Assembly: GCF_022163125.1 (NCBI RefSeq)
Contig: NZ_CP091881.1
Location: forward strand, 6,014,001 to 6,078,000
DNA: 64,000 nucleotides
Reading direction: 5' to 3'
DNA from: Paenibacillus sp. HWE-109
GTDB taxonomy: Bacteria; Bacillota; Bacilli; Paenibacillales; NBRC-103111
The position numbers and the translations under genes were made by a program. This document shows, piece by piece, positions 16,517-25,484 of this stretch. The stretch's first letter is position 1. Every line of letters begins with the position of its first letter. The notes under the pieces are model-generated. The model was not told the DNA's origin, did not search any database, and was given only the letters and a program-made list of their open reading frames with translations.

Positions 16517-17125
16517 TTAATTATTAATTAATTTATTAACTAATAAATATTGAACAATTTGTTCAGCAGCATTAGAAATTGAAACTTTGTGAGTTTCAAT
16601 AATAATCTCAGGCGATATCGGCTCTTCATACGGGGCCGAGATTCCCGTAAATTCCTTTATTTCTCCGCTTCGCGCTTTTTTATATAAACCTTTTGGATCC
16701 CTAATTTCGCATACTGTTATAGGACATTTCACATAAATCTCGATAAACTCTCCTACTTCAAGCATAGAACGAGCAAGATTACGTTCTGCTATATAAGGTG
16801 AGATGAAAGCCGCTATACTGATAACACCAGCATCGACAAATAACTTTGATACTTCAGCTATGCGTCGAATATTTTCCATTCTATCTTGAGAATTGAATCC
16901 CAAGTCTTTATTCAACCCAAGCCTAATATTATCTCCATCTAAAAGATAAGTTGAAAGATTTCTTTTATATAGTAAGAACTCGAGTTCATTTGCCAAACTC
17001 GACTTACCGGAACCCGATAAGCCCGTAAACCAGATAACAAAGCTCTTATTTGCTTTTTGAACTTGACGATCTTTTTTTTGTATTTTAACTTTTTGCCGAA
17101 ATACATTGTTGGTTGCATTAGACAT
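16517..17125 (-). CDS. cysC: Adenylylsulfate (APS) kinase, copy 1
   Basis: A 202-residue kinase that phosphorylates APS to PAPS, the sulfate donor. The P-loop GLSGSGKSS, the substrate segments DGDNIRLGLNKDLGFN and IRRIAEVSKLFVDAG, and the C-terminal GLYKKARSGEI and FTGISAPYEEP motifs are present. The ATG at 17125 follows GGAGG by 5 nt; an ATG at 17137 would include that site. No ATP sulfurylase or sulfotransferase is visible nearby. Its place among glycan genes hints at sulfation of the glycan, but this is inference. Confidence 0.92.
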   Translation of the reverse strand: MSNATNNVFRQKVKIQKKDRQVQKANKSFVIWFTGLSGSGKSSLANELEFLLYKRNLSTYLLDGDNIRLGLNKDLGFNSQDRMENIRRIAEVSKLFVDAGVISIAAFISPYIAERNLARSMLEVGEFIEIYVKCPITVCEIRDPKGLYKKARSGEIKEFTGISAPYEEPISPEIIIETHKVSISNAAEQIVQYLLVNKLINN

Positions 17126-17188
17126 AAAGTCCTCCAATTACTTTCGGAAAGCTAGAAAGAATACTTAAAGGCAGCTAACACTAAATTA

Positions 17189-18649
17189 TTAATTAGCGAA
17201 CTTTATTGCTGCACCAGTCCATCTAACACCAAATGCCCCAGTTCTCTGATGCTCCGAAATATCAGCGTAATTAATTGATGCTAGTTTTATTCCATTAATA
17301 TAAATGGTCATTTCATCATTATTTTCTTCAACCTTCATATTTCCTGATATAGGCAATCCTGTGTACTCAAATTGAGATAATCTTTCCCAAGAATCCCCCT
17401 CATTTTTCCAAATAGAAAGGACTGACTCTGACTCCGAACAAGGTTGGATCAAAAACAAAGACATCTGTCTGTCGTCGCCTTCTCCTTTATAATCCAAGAC
17501 TGCAGAGATATGTCGTACATTTAAATCTTCAAGCTCCAGAAAAGAAAAATCAAATGAGATATGGTCATCTTCATGTAACTTCATGATTAATGATAATTGC
17601 CCTAAATCTGCGTGAAGGAATCGATCTTCTCTAAACAAAGGAGACCCGAAAATCATTTCATAATTCATCCAAATCGAACGATTCTCGTAAATCATCTTTG
17701 AAACGTCAAGACTCTTACGGGAAAAATCTTTCAACATGCTTTCTCGTTCAAGAAGTTTACCAAGACCAGCGAATGGAATATTATGGTGGGCCATGTCAGG
17801 CACATCAAGAAGACGAACCTCATGAACAACCCCATATGGGCCCAAAGAAATATGATCAATCGCTTTCCAAGTACTGCGATCTATAATCCATAATCCGCTA
17901 ATCGAGCTATGCCTTAAATCTCTTCCTGTTTGTTGACTTTCACCAACGACAACATAATTCCCATGAGCTGCTAAACCTCGTGTATAGATAGGCGAGCCTG
18001 AGATCCAAACAGGAGTACTTTCATCCAGATCGATTAAACTGCCTCTTTCCGAATCACAGCTAATTCTCTGCCCTTGATCTGTAATCCAAATATTATGAAG
18101 ACCGCTTCTTGGGCCTAAATTTTCGATATTCAACAACTGCATTTCCGGATATGAGAACACACCAAGCCATGATCCTTTTTTGAATCGATGCGCAATAACG
18201 TATAATTTATCATCTTTAATAAACACCGAATTTAGATGATCGCCGCTAAATACGTCTGGGGAGAGTCGATCCCAACGTTCAGAACTTAATCCACATTCAT
18301 GATAATACCCTGGTTTAGATAATTCAATTGTTGTTATTACATTACGACCAGTATTTGTGCAAACTATTTTATCGTCAGATGTACACAAAATTTGGTGAGG
18401 AGCAGATAGAAAAAAAGGACTCTTTTCTTCACCTGCTGATATCCAACCACGTTCGGAAACAGCGTAAGTGGCGAGGTCTTTCAATTTTGAATTTTGAATC
18501 CCACTATGGGATAGCACAAGACGATCATCGCCTTTAAACCAAGATATTCCATAATATTCCTGACGGTTACCTTCAAGCGGAATAACCTGACCGTCCTCAA
18601 GATTAACAAGAAGTAGATAACAAGTTGTAGTTACTAAGACGTACTTCAT
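17189..18649 (-). CDS. Beta-propeller-like protein of unknown function, 486 residues
   Basis: The first 300 residues read as repeated short beta strands with HDxxL-like and W-containing turns (PGYYHECGLSSERWDRLSPDVF, SGLHNIWITDQGQR, GLWIIDRSTWKAIDHISL), similar to the DUF4915/TIGR03032-type propeller family seen with glycan genes. Residues about 370-486 form a second beta-rich part resembling a LamG/concanavalin-type sandwich (GAFGVRWTGAAIKFAN at the end). There is no clear signal peptide, so it may be cytosolic. It lies between the APS kinase and a GT2 gene. Function unknown. Confidence 0.65.
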   Translation of the reverse strand: MKYVLVTTTCYLLLVNLEDGQVIPLEGNRQEYYGISWFKGDDRLVLSHSGIQNSKLKDLATYAVSERGWISAGEEKSPFFLSAPHQILCTSDDKIVCTNTGRNVITTIELSKPGYYHECGLSSERWDRLSPDVFSGDHLNSVFIKDDKLYVIAHRFKKGSWLGVFSYPEMQLLNIENLGPRSGLHNIWITDQGQRISCDSERGSLIDLDESTPVWISGSPIYTRGLAAHGNYVVVGESQQTGRDLRHSSISGLWIIDRSTWKAIDHISLGPYGVVHEVRLLDVPDMAHHNIPFAGLGKLLERESMLKDFSRKSLDVSKMIYENRSIWMNYEMIFGSPLFREDRFLHADLGQLSLIMKLHEDDHISFDFSFLELEDLNVRHISAVLDYKGEGDDRQMSLFLIQPCSESESVLSIWKNEGDSWERLSQFEYTGLPISGNMKVEENNDEMTIYINGIKLASINYADISEHQRTGAFGVRWTGAAIKFAN

Positions 18650-18828
18650 CTATTCTTTCCGCACCTCTCTGGAAAATCTTAAATTTAACTGCATTTGAAA
18701 CTTTGATTTACATATTCACAAAGCTCTTTTCGACAAAATATCACATATTCTTCATTCATCAAATATTATACGATCATGCGAATAAAGGCAATATTTAAAA
18801 CTAGATTCGATCTCTCTGGCAAGATGGG

Positions 18829-19788
18829 TCAACTAAACCACCGATAAACATCCCTATCCGTCGCCCGCCGTCTCCCTTGTATAATACTCCTCTTACGTTT
18901 CAACTCCCCATACTTTCCCCAAAAATCGCTCCAAGCGCCAAGCAGATTAGGTTCTCTTATCATCGCATATCCGAAACTTAAACACTCATAAACAAGTAAT
19001 GGAACCATATGCTTTATCACCATGGAGGAGCGATCATTTTTCATTATCATTTTGTATCGATTAATATACGACAATCTCCTAACAAAAAGCGGTCTACTGC
19101 CTCTACCGCCTTCCTTCCACCCTCGCTCGTGATAAGCAACAGCAGTAGGCTCATAGAGTGCTTTCCATCCAAACAGCTGCGCTCGCCAAGCCACATCGAC
19201 ATCTTCCTTATAAGCAAAAAAATCCTCATCAAAAAATTCGCCATCCAAACAAATATCTTCAATCATTTTACGAGCATACATCGCAGCAGCACCTGAAACA
19301 CCGAAAACTTCCTCTGCCTGCTTAAACAGATCGCTTGACTGATGAGCTCCACGGTCAAAAGCTCTCCGAGCCTTATTAATAACTAGACCCGTACTATCTA
19401 TATGAGTAGGATCTGCCTTAAAAAGCAGCTTCCCCGTTGCACTCCCACCTCGTTCATTTTCAATTAAACATCGAATAGTTTGAGCCACGTAATCACAATC
19501 AAGAATCACATCCGGATTCAAAATAAGACAAAAATCCGAATCTGTCATTCGGATAGCTTGATTATGCCCTCCCGCAAACCCATTGTTCTCCTTATTGAAA
19601 ACAATCGAACATCGACTTTGCCATTTTGCCAATTGCTCTTGAGTACCATCCTTAGAGGCGTTATCGATGATAACGACGCTTTGAATGGGATAAGTTTGAC
19701 CGAAAACCCCCTCCAAACAATCGTCAATATGTTCCACGCTGTTAAATGTAACAATATGTATGCTAACCGTTCCCATAAAAGCCCCCAT
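18829..19788 (-). CDS. Glycosyltransferase family 2 (rhamnosyltransferase-like)
   Basis: A 319-residue GT2 enzyme. The N-terminal VSIHIVTFNS, DNASKDGTQEQL, ENNGFAGGHNQAI, the metal-binding LILNPDV and YKEDVDVAWRAQLFGW are all present. The C-terminal extension is basic and helical. The start is either 19788 or the ATG at 19776; neither has a perfect ribosome site. It precedes the rfbD end of the rfbABCD unit on the same strand and may transfer the rhamnose made there. Confidence 0.9.
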   Translation of the reverse strand: MGAFMGTVSIHIVTFNSVEHIDDCLEGVFGQTYPIQSVVIIDNASKDGTQEQLAKWQSRCSIVFNKENNGFAGGHNQAIRMTDSDFCLILNPDVILDCDYVAQTIRCLIENERGGSATGKLLFKADPTHIDSTGLVINKARRAFDRGAHQSSDLFKQAEEVFGVSGAAAMYARKMIEDICLDGEFFDEDFFAYKEDVDVAWRAQLFGWKALYEPTAVAYHERGWKEGGRGSRPLFVRRLSYINRYKMIMKNDRSSMVIKHMVPLLVYECLSFGYAMIREPNLLGAWSDFWGKYGELKRKRSIIQGRRRATDRDVYRWFS

Positions 19789-19878
19789 GACATACCATTT
19801 CCCTTAGTATTTACTTTCATTATAAGCAACCAAACACAAAAAAACTATCAGCTCGCCTAAGCACACTGATAGTTTCGT

Positions 19879-20727
19879 CTAGTTATTTTGTTCCAATTCC
19901 ACCAAAAAAGCCTTCAATCCCTCGCGCCAAGGACGCAAATCCTCAAAGCCGTTAGCCCGAATCGTTCCATGCTCCATAACTGAATTTCTAGGTCTTGGAG
20001 CTGGCCGCGGGAACTCTTCCGTTGTACAAGGCTCCACATTTACTTTCAAGCCACTTTCTTCAAAAATCGCACAAGCAAATTCATACCACGAACAAGAACC
20101 CGAATTAGATGCATGATAAATGCCATATTTCTCCGTCATCACAAGTTGCTCAAGAAACAAAGCAAGATCAATCGTATAGGTCGGTGACCCCAACTGATCA
20201 CTAACTACTTTCAAAGAATCTCTCGTCTTCGCCTGATTCAACATTGTTTTCACAAAATTAGTCCCATAACTGCCATATACCCAGGATGTTCTGACGATAA
20301 AATATTTCGAAGAGAGCGATTCTATATACTGTTCACCGGCTCTTTTGGACTTCCCGTAGACACTTTGCGGGTTAGTCAGATCGTCTTCTTTATAAGGAGT
20401 AACTGAGGTACCGTCAAAAACATAGTCAGTGCTGATATAGCAAAATTTCGCTCCAACAGACTCAGCCGCTATAACTAGATTCTTCGTTCCGTCTGCATTA
20501 ACTGCGTAAGCTTGCTTTACTTCCGTTTCTGCAAGATCAACCGCTGTATAAGCCGCACTATGAATAACAACATCAGGTCTTAAGGCCGTAATGACCTCCA
20601 TGCATTGACTCTCATTCGTAATATCTAGTTGATCTCTTCCATAACCATGAACTTCATGATTAGCACCAAGTAATTTAACTACATCTTGTCCTAGCTGGCC
20701 GTTTGCTCCAGTCACTAAGATTTTCAT
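19879..20727 (-). CDS. rfbD: dTDP-4-dehydrorhamnose reductase
   Basis: A 282-residue short-chain dehydrogenase/reductase (RmlD) that makes the final reduction to dTDP-L-rhamnose. The Rossmann GANGQLGQDV motif, the catalytic YGKSK triad region and the substrate-binding RTSWVYG segment are visible. Its ATG overlaps the rfbB stop codon by one base (TAATG), so it is coupled to rfbB. Confidence 0.95.
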   Translation of the reverse strand: MKILVTGANGQLGQDVVKLLGANHEVHGYGRDQLDITNESQCMEVITALRPDVVIHSAAYTAVDLAETEVKQAYAVNADGTKNLVIAAESVGAKFCYISTDYVFDGTSVTPYKEDDLTNPQSVYGKSKRAGEQYIESLSSKYFIVRTSWVYGSYGTNFVKTMLNQAKTRDSLKVVSDQLGSPTYTIDLALFLEQLVMTEKYGIYHASNSGSCSWYEFACAIFEESGLKVNVEPCTTEEFPRPAPRPRNSVMEHGTIRANGFEDLRPWREGLKAFLVELEQNN

Positions 20728-21746
20728 TATTTAGTACCTAATCGTGCGCCATATTGTTCATTAAAATACTTTTGATACTCACCCGTCTGAATTCGTTTCC
20801 ACCAATCCTGATTTTCCAAATACCAACGAATGGTTTCATGTATGCCTGTTTCAAAATTATGCTTTGGCTCCCATCCAAGTTCATTCGTAATCTTCGTTGC
20901 ATCAATCCCATAGCGGCGATCATGCCCTGGACGATCTTTTACGAATTGCATCAATGACTCTGGTTTACCCAGCTCCCGAAGAATCGTTTGTATGATTTGA
21001 ATATTGGTTCGTTCGTTATTTCCTCCGATGTTATAAACTTCACCATCAACACCTTTATGCAAAACGAGATCAATTGCGCTGCAATGATCCTCAACATACA
21101 ACCAATCTCTGATATTAAGGCCGTCACCGTAAACAGGGAGAGACTTATCGTTTAGAGCATTGGCAATCATTAACGGGATTAACTTCTCAGGAAATTGATT
21201 AGGTCCGTAATTATTGGAACAACGTGTGATATTGATTGGCAGTCCAAATGTCTCATGGTAAGCACGTACCAAAAGGTCAGATCCCGCTTTGCTAGCTGAG
21301 TACGGACTATTCGGTGCTAATGGCGTTTCTTCTGTAAAAAGACCAGACTCGCCAAGTGAGCCGTAGACTTCATCCGTGGATACATGAACAAATTTCTTTA
21401 CAGCATGCTTTCTAGCTGCCTCCAGTAGAACTTGTGTACCTAATACATTGGTTTTCACAAAAATATCCGGCTCTAAGATGCTCCGATCCACATGGGATTC
21501 AGCAGCGAAATGAACGACCCTATCGATTCCCTGAGCGAAAATGCTGCTTACTAATTCTTCATTTGTGATGTCACCTTTTATGAAAATGTATTGGCTATTT
21601 TCTTGAATGGATGTTAGGTTCTCTAAATTTCCCGCGTAAGTCAGAGCATCAAGATTAATGATTTGATAGTTTGGATATCGGTCAAGCATATAATTTACGA
21701 AATTGCTGCCAATAAAGCCTGCTCCGCCAGTTACAAGTATTTTCAT
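20727..21746 (-). CDS. rfbB: dTDP-glucose 4,6-dehydratase
   Basis: A 339-residue RmlB enzyme forming dTDP-4-keto-6-deoxyglucose. Visible features: GGAGFIGSNFVNY Rossmann start, AAESHVDRSI, the STDEVYGSLG segment, the catalytic YSASKAGSD and the RDWLYVEDHCSAIDLVL motif. It lies 18 nt downstream of rfbC and overlaps rfbD. The order rfbA-C-B-D matches typical Gram-positive rhamnose operons and B. subtilis spsI-L in content. Confidence 0.96.
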   Translation of the reverse strand: MKILVTGGAGFIGSNFVNYMLDRYPNYQIINLDALTYAGNLENLTSIQENSQYIFIKGDITNEELVSSIFAQGIDRVVHFAAESHVDRSILEPDIFVKTNVLGTQVLLEAARKHAVKKFVHVSTDEVYGSLGESGLFTEETPLAPNSPYSASKAGSDLLVRAYHETFGLPINITRCSNNYGPNQFPEKLIPLMIANALNDKSLPVYGDGLNIRDWLYVEDHCSAIDLVLHKGVDGEVYNIGGNNERTNIQIIQTILRELGKPESLMQFVKDRPGHDRRYGIDATKITNELGWEPKHNFETGIHETIRWYLENQDWWKRIQTGEYQKYFNEQYGARLGTK

Positions 21747-21764
21747 GATTGCATAGCTCCCATT

Positions 21765-22310
21765 TTAAAAATTTATTTCCGCATCTACGAGGAGCGGGTG
21801 CTTTTGATCTTTGTCGGAAAGAATAGGCTTAGAGGTTGGCCAATCAATTCCGAGCGCAGGATCACTCCAAAGTATGCCCCTATCGTATTCAGGTGAGTAA
21901 TACTCATCTACTTTATAGAGCACTTGCGTATTGGGCACAATCGTACAAAAACCATGTGCAAAGCCTTGAGAAACAAGGAGTTGGCGCTGATTAGCTTCAC
22001 TAAGGATAATTCCCACCCATTGACCAAACGTGGAGGATTCTTTGCGGATGTCTACCGCTACATCGTAAATTGCACCAGCAGCAACTCGAACAAGCTTCGT
22101 CTGTGCCTTGGGGTTCAACTGATAATGCAGACCTCGTAACACACCTGTTTCCATAGATAAAGAATGATTGTCTTGAACGAATGGAAAATCAATGCCTAAT
22201 TCTGCAAACTTTGCACTGCTATAGCTTTCCATAAAAAAGCCCCGATTGTCACCGTGGACATCGGGCTCTATAATAAATAGTCCTTCTAGCTTAGTTGATA
22301 AGATGTTCAT
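21765..22310 (-). CDS. rfbC: dTDP-4-dehydrorhamnose 3,5-epimerase
   Basis: A 181-residue RmlC epimerase within the rfbACBD unit. It has GDNRGFFMESY, LRGLHYQLNP, IYDVAVDIRKES and LYKVDEYYSPEYDRGILW, and differs from the orphan copy at 13145 by limited substitutions. It lies 15 nt downstream of rfbA. Confidence 0.95.
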   Translation of the reverse strand: MNILSTKLEGLFIIEPDVHGDNRGFFMESYSSAKFAELGIDFPFVQDNHSLSMETGVLRGLHYQLNPKAQTKLVRVAAGAIYDVAVDIRKESSTFGQWVGIILSEANQRQLLVSQGFAHGFCTIVPNTQVLYKVDEYYSPEYDRGILWSDPALGIDWPTSKPILSDKDQKHPLLVDAEINF

Positions 22311-22325
22311 CGGGTTTTACACCTC

Positions 22326-23069
22326 TTACAGTTTGAGTTTTCCAAAATCATCTCCGAAATACAAATCTTTCGCCAACTCATTTGCTTTTGATAATGAAGC
22401 ATGTGTACCCGCATCAGTCCACCAGCCTTGAAGGATATCGTAAGTCAGCTCATTTTTTTCAATGTATGCGTTATTAACATCTGTGATCTCAAGCTCGCCG
22501 CGGCCTGATGGCTTCAGTGTCTTAACTATCTTAAAAACAGAACTGTCATACATGTAGATCCCAGTTACCGCGTAGCTGCTTTTCGGTTGTTTAGGCTTTT
22601 CTTCAATAGAGATAATCTTGTCTCCCTGCAACTCTGGAACTCCATATCTTTGTGGATCTTGAACTTCTTGAATAAGGATTTTCGCCCCATTGCGTTGAAC
22701 CCTAAAATTGTTTACAAATAGAACAATACTTTCTTCAAATACGTTATCACCTAATATAACGACCATCTGATCATTTCCTACAAAATGTTCAGCGAGATCT
22801 AGTGCTTGAGCAATACCACCTGCTTCATCCTGAACTTTATACGTGAAAGTTACCCCCATTTCCCGCCCACTGCCTAGGAGGTTAACGACATCGCCCATGT
22901 GTTCTTTGCCAGTGACAATCAGAATATCGTTAATGTCAGCTTGTTTCAATTTGCCTACAGAGTGAAATATCATAGGATATTTTCCGACAGGAAGCAAGTG
23001 CTTATTAGTTACTTTAGTTAGTGGAAACAATCGAGAGCCTGTTCCACCTGCTAGAATTATGCCTTTCAT
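22326..23069 (-). CDS. rfbA: Glucose-1-phosphate thymidylyltransferase (short form)
   Basis: A 247-residue nucleotidyltransferase that makes dTDP-glucose, the first step to dTDP-L-rhamnose. The N-terminal GGTGSRLFPLTKVTNKHLLPVGKYPM is the nucleotide-binding signature, followed by LGDNVF and EEKPKQPKSSYAVTGIYMYD. At 247 residues it is the short form like B. subtilis SpsI rather than the roughly 290-residue enterobacterial RmlA. It is the first gene of the rfbACBD unit. Confidence 0.94.
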   Translation of the reverse strand: MKGIILAGGTGSRLFPLTKVTNKHLLPVGKYPMIFHSVGKLKQADINDILIVTGKEHMGDVVNLLGSGREMGVTFTYKVQDEAGGIAQALDLAEHFVGNDQMVVILGDNVFEESIVLFVNNFRVQRNGAKILIQEVQDPQRYGVPELQGDKIISIEEKPKQPKSSYAVTGIYMYDSSVFKIVKTLKPSGRGELEITDVNNAYIEKNELTYDILQGWWTDAGTHASLSKANELAKDLYFGDDFGKLKL

Positions 23070-23226
23070 TAGAATCCCTCTTCTTTATTAGTTATTCTAG
23101 AATTTAACCTATTTTTCGAAAGTGCCTTGTTTGAGAAATAAGAAAGATGCTCAAATCTTTGGCAGAATGGTGTTTGACAGAACAACATCACCCAACGAGA
23201 GGAGCACCCTATAGATGGGCTTACTA

Positions 23227-23802
23227 TTACCTTTTATAACTATTAATTTTTTTTCTGATTAGAAAAAAAATAGTCGCTAAAAAACAAACTAAGTTAACTA
23301 TAAATATCGGCAAATTACTTTTAATACCAGTTTTTAAAAAGTAAAAAAAACCTTTAACCTTGTCTTCATTATAGTGAATTTCATCGCTTACTGCTACTAT
23401 GTTGGGATTTTGTAAAAACCAATAAGCATTTTTCTGATCTACTAAATCAAAAACAATCACCGCATTTTTTTCAGCACCTTTAATTGAAGACATGTCTATT
23501 TCGAAATCGGAATAATATAAATTATCAGCGATATGCGAAAGCGGCTTACGTTTACCTTCAAACAATACCTCTTTATTTCCAACATAAATATGATAACTCA
23601 TGTAAACATCGTCGTTTTTAAATTTAGGAGATAAAAAATTCACTTGAACAGTCGCAACAAACTTGTTGACATATTGTTCATGATTATTAATTACAGCAAA
23701 AATCACATCTGGTTTTTGTTCATCTGTGGCAAGAGCATTAGCACTAACCAAGCAAATTATGACTGTAACAATACAAACAATTTTTTTAAATATAGATATC
23801 AA
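23227..23802 (-). CDS. Exported membrane-anchored protein, 191 residues, unknown
   Basis: It begins with a signal peptide (basic start, hydrophobic residues about 8-24, ALATDE cleavage region), has a beta-strand-rich external part of about 130 residues, and ends in a second hydrophobic segment (FIVNLVCFLATIFFLIR) with a basic tail, giving a topology with the middle outside. The start is a TTG (23802) overlapping the stop of the upstream glycosyltransferase by 4 nt, so translation is coupled. No family was recognised. Base composition is AT-rich like the genes up to about 35 kb. Confidence 0.6.
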   Translation of the reverse strand: MISIFKKIVCIVTVIICLVSANALATDEQKPDVIFAVINNHEQYVNKFVATVQVNFLSPKFKNDDVYMSYHIYVGNKEVLFEGKRKPLSHIADNLYYSDFEIDMSSIKGAEKNAVIVFDLVDQKNAYWFLQNPNIVAVSDEIHYNEDKVKGFFYFLKTGIKSNLPIFIVNLVCFLATIFFLIRKKINSYKR

Positions 23803-25445
23803 TCCTTTTGGTGAGCAGATTTGTCAATAAAGTATTTAAAAGCATCTACATATTCGTGAGCCATTACAGTTATTGTTCTTTCTTTCATCTTTTGATAAAT
23901 TTTGTTTTGACGCTCATACAAATTATCTTTGTTTTCTAGCCCGTAGATAATCTTTTCTGCAATATCCTTCCAGTTATATGGATCAAATAAATAATCTTCA
24001 GAATCCTCATCTCCTAATTTTTCTAGAACTTGTGGTATTCTGCTCATCACAGACGGCGTTCCTACAGATAGACCTTCTGTGAGTGTAAATGGAAATCCCC
24101 CTTCATACAAAGTTGGGTTTACAACTAGCTCTGCACACGCATATAAACAAGCTAACATTTGAGAGGATACATTAGAAAAACTTAAAACATCGTATTGTAG
24201 TCTTTTTTCAAGAATAAATTTTTTAACTTCTTCATCAGCGCTGTATTTACCAGTCAATATCAGCTTTACTTGCTTAAACTTTCTTCGCAAAACATATTCA
24301 TATGCCTTCAGAAGATTAATAATGTTCTTATGAGGCCTTATCTGCGAAGAATAGAATATGTACTTTACGTCTTTAAAATTCAAATTAGCAACATACTCAT
24401 GAATATGAGGTAATATTGGCAAAGAAGCTTTAACTTTTAATAAATTAAGCTGCTGTCTAGCGAAAACAAAATTAACATTATAAGGATAATCGAGGTGTTT
24501 CGAATTGGAATAAATATCAATATAGCTGGATAAATCATTAGTCGCATGTTCAATTACCTTAATATTTTCATCTTTTTTCATAAAGTCATCTATCACAATT
24601 GTTTTTTTTATATAACTCGAATATGTTATAAAATAACTAGAGCTTTTAATTACATTCCTTATTTTCTCTGTCTGAAGTAACGGACTCATATCAAGAAATC
24701 TTTGCGGATAAACCGCGGTAACTAAATCAGGTACATTTATAACTTTTACTCCATTGATTTTTTCAAACATTGTTGGAAAAGCATTCGGAGAATACCAAAT
24801 ATCGACTGGCTCTATTAAGTTTATTTTGTTTATAAGTTTTTCAATATTTTTATTTATGACCGCTTCATACAAACTGTAACCCGGCTTTTGTGTCCATGTG
24901 AAAATTCGTAATAATACACTAATTACAATTTTTTTGATAAATGTCCTATTCATATATAGATTAAACTTATCTTTAGGTCTTTTAATGAACTTTCTAATCA
25001 ATTGCATGATTAATACGATAATTAAACTAACTAAAAAGAAGGGAAGCAATCCTGTTACTAATATAACTCCTACTAAGAGAACAGTAAAAAACAAAATTGC
25101 ATTTGTAATAGACAGCACATTATTTAAAGTTTCAAAAAGAAGATTTGAAACTAAACGTTTTATTTTACCCTTTGACTTACGCTCTTGCTTCTTACGCTTT
25201 CCTAACAACATCATAAACCTAATACTAATAGGCTGACTTACTGTTACTAGCGTAACACTTTTTTTGTTAATCCTATAGTCCTCAAAAAGAAGATTAAGCG
25301 TATTCTCTAACCATTCTGGGCAAGCAATCACCACTTCATTATCTGTATCTACAAAACCTTTTACTAGCGAAGCTAAATATCTACCAAGACCCTCACTTGT
25401 TAATACTGTATTGGGTTTATAAGTTAGAAATATCCCTATTTTCAT
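23799..25445 (-). CDS. GT4-type glycosyltransferase with an inserted membrane region
   Basis: A protein of 548 residues with GT-B organisation. The N-terminal part has IFLTYKPNTVL and a GLGRYLASLVKGF segment. Residues about 120-180 contain two or three hydrophobic segments that are not usual in soluble GT4 enzymes (ITNAILFFTVLLVGVILV and FFLVSLIIVLIMQLI). The C-terminal half has YFIYSSQIRPHKNI-like and NPTLYEGGFPFTLTEGLSVGTP motifs, the family E...E signature. The ATG at 25445 has GGGAGT 8 nt upstream, better than the TTG at 25460. Probably membrane-associated; sugar unknown. Confidence 0.85.
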   Translation of the reverse strand: MKIGIFLTYKPNTVLTSEGLGRYLASLVKGFVDTDNEVVIACPEWLENTLNLLFEDYRINKKSVTLVTVSQPISIRFMMLLGKRKKQERKSKGKIKRLVSNLLFETLNNVLSITNAILFFTVLLVGVILVTGLLPFFLVSLIIVLIMQLIRKFIKRPKDKFNLYMNRTFIKKIVISVLLRIFTWTQKPGYSLYEAVINKNIEKLINKINLIEPVDIWYSPNAFPTMFEKINGVKVINVPDLVTAVYPQRFLDMSPLLQTEKIRNVIKSSSYFITYSSYIKKTIVIDDFMKKDENIKVIEHATNDLSSYIDIYSNSKHLDYPYNVNFVFARQQLNLLKVKASLPILPHIHEYVANLNFKDVKYIFYSSQIRPHKNIINLLKAYEYVLRRKFKQVKLILTGKYSADEEVKKFILEKRLQYDVLSFSNVSSQMLACLYACAELVVNPTLYEGGFPFTLTEGLSVGTPSVMSRIPQVLEKLGDEDSEDYLFDPYNWKDIAEKIIYGLENKDNLYERQNKIYQKMKERTITVMAHEYVDAFKYFIDKSAHQKD

Positions 25446-25484
25446 TTTCGTAACTCCCAAACTATACTTTTAGTCGCCTTGCGC

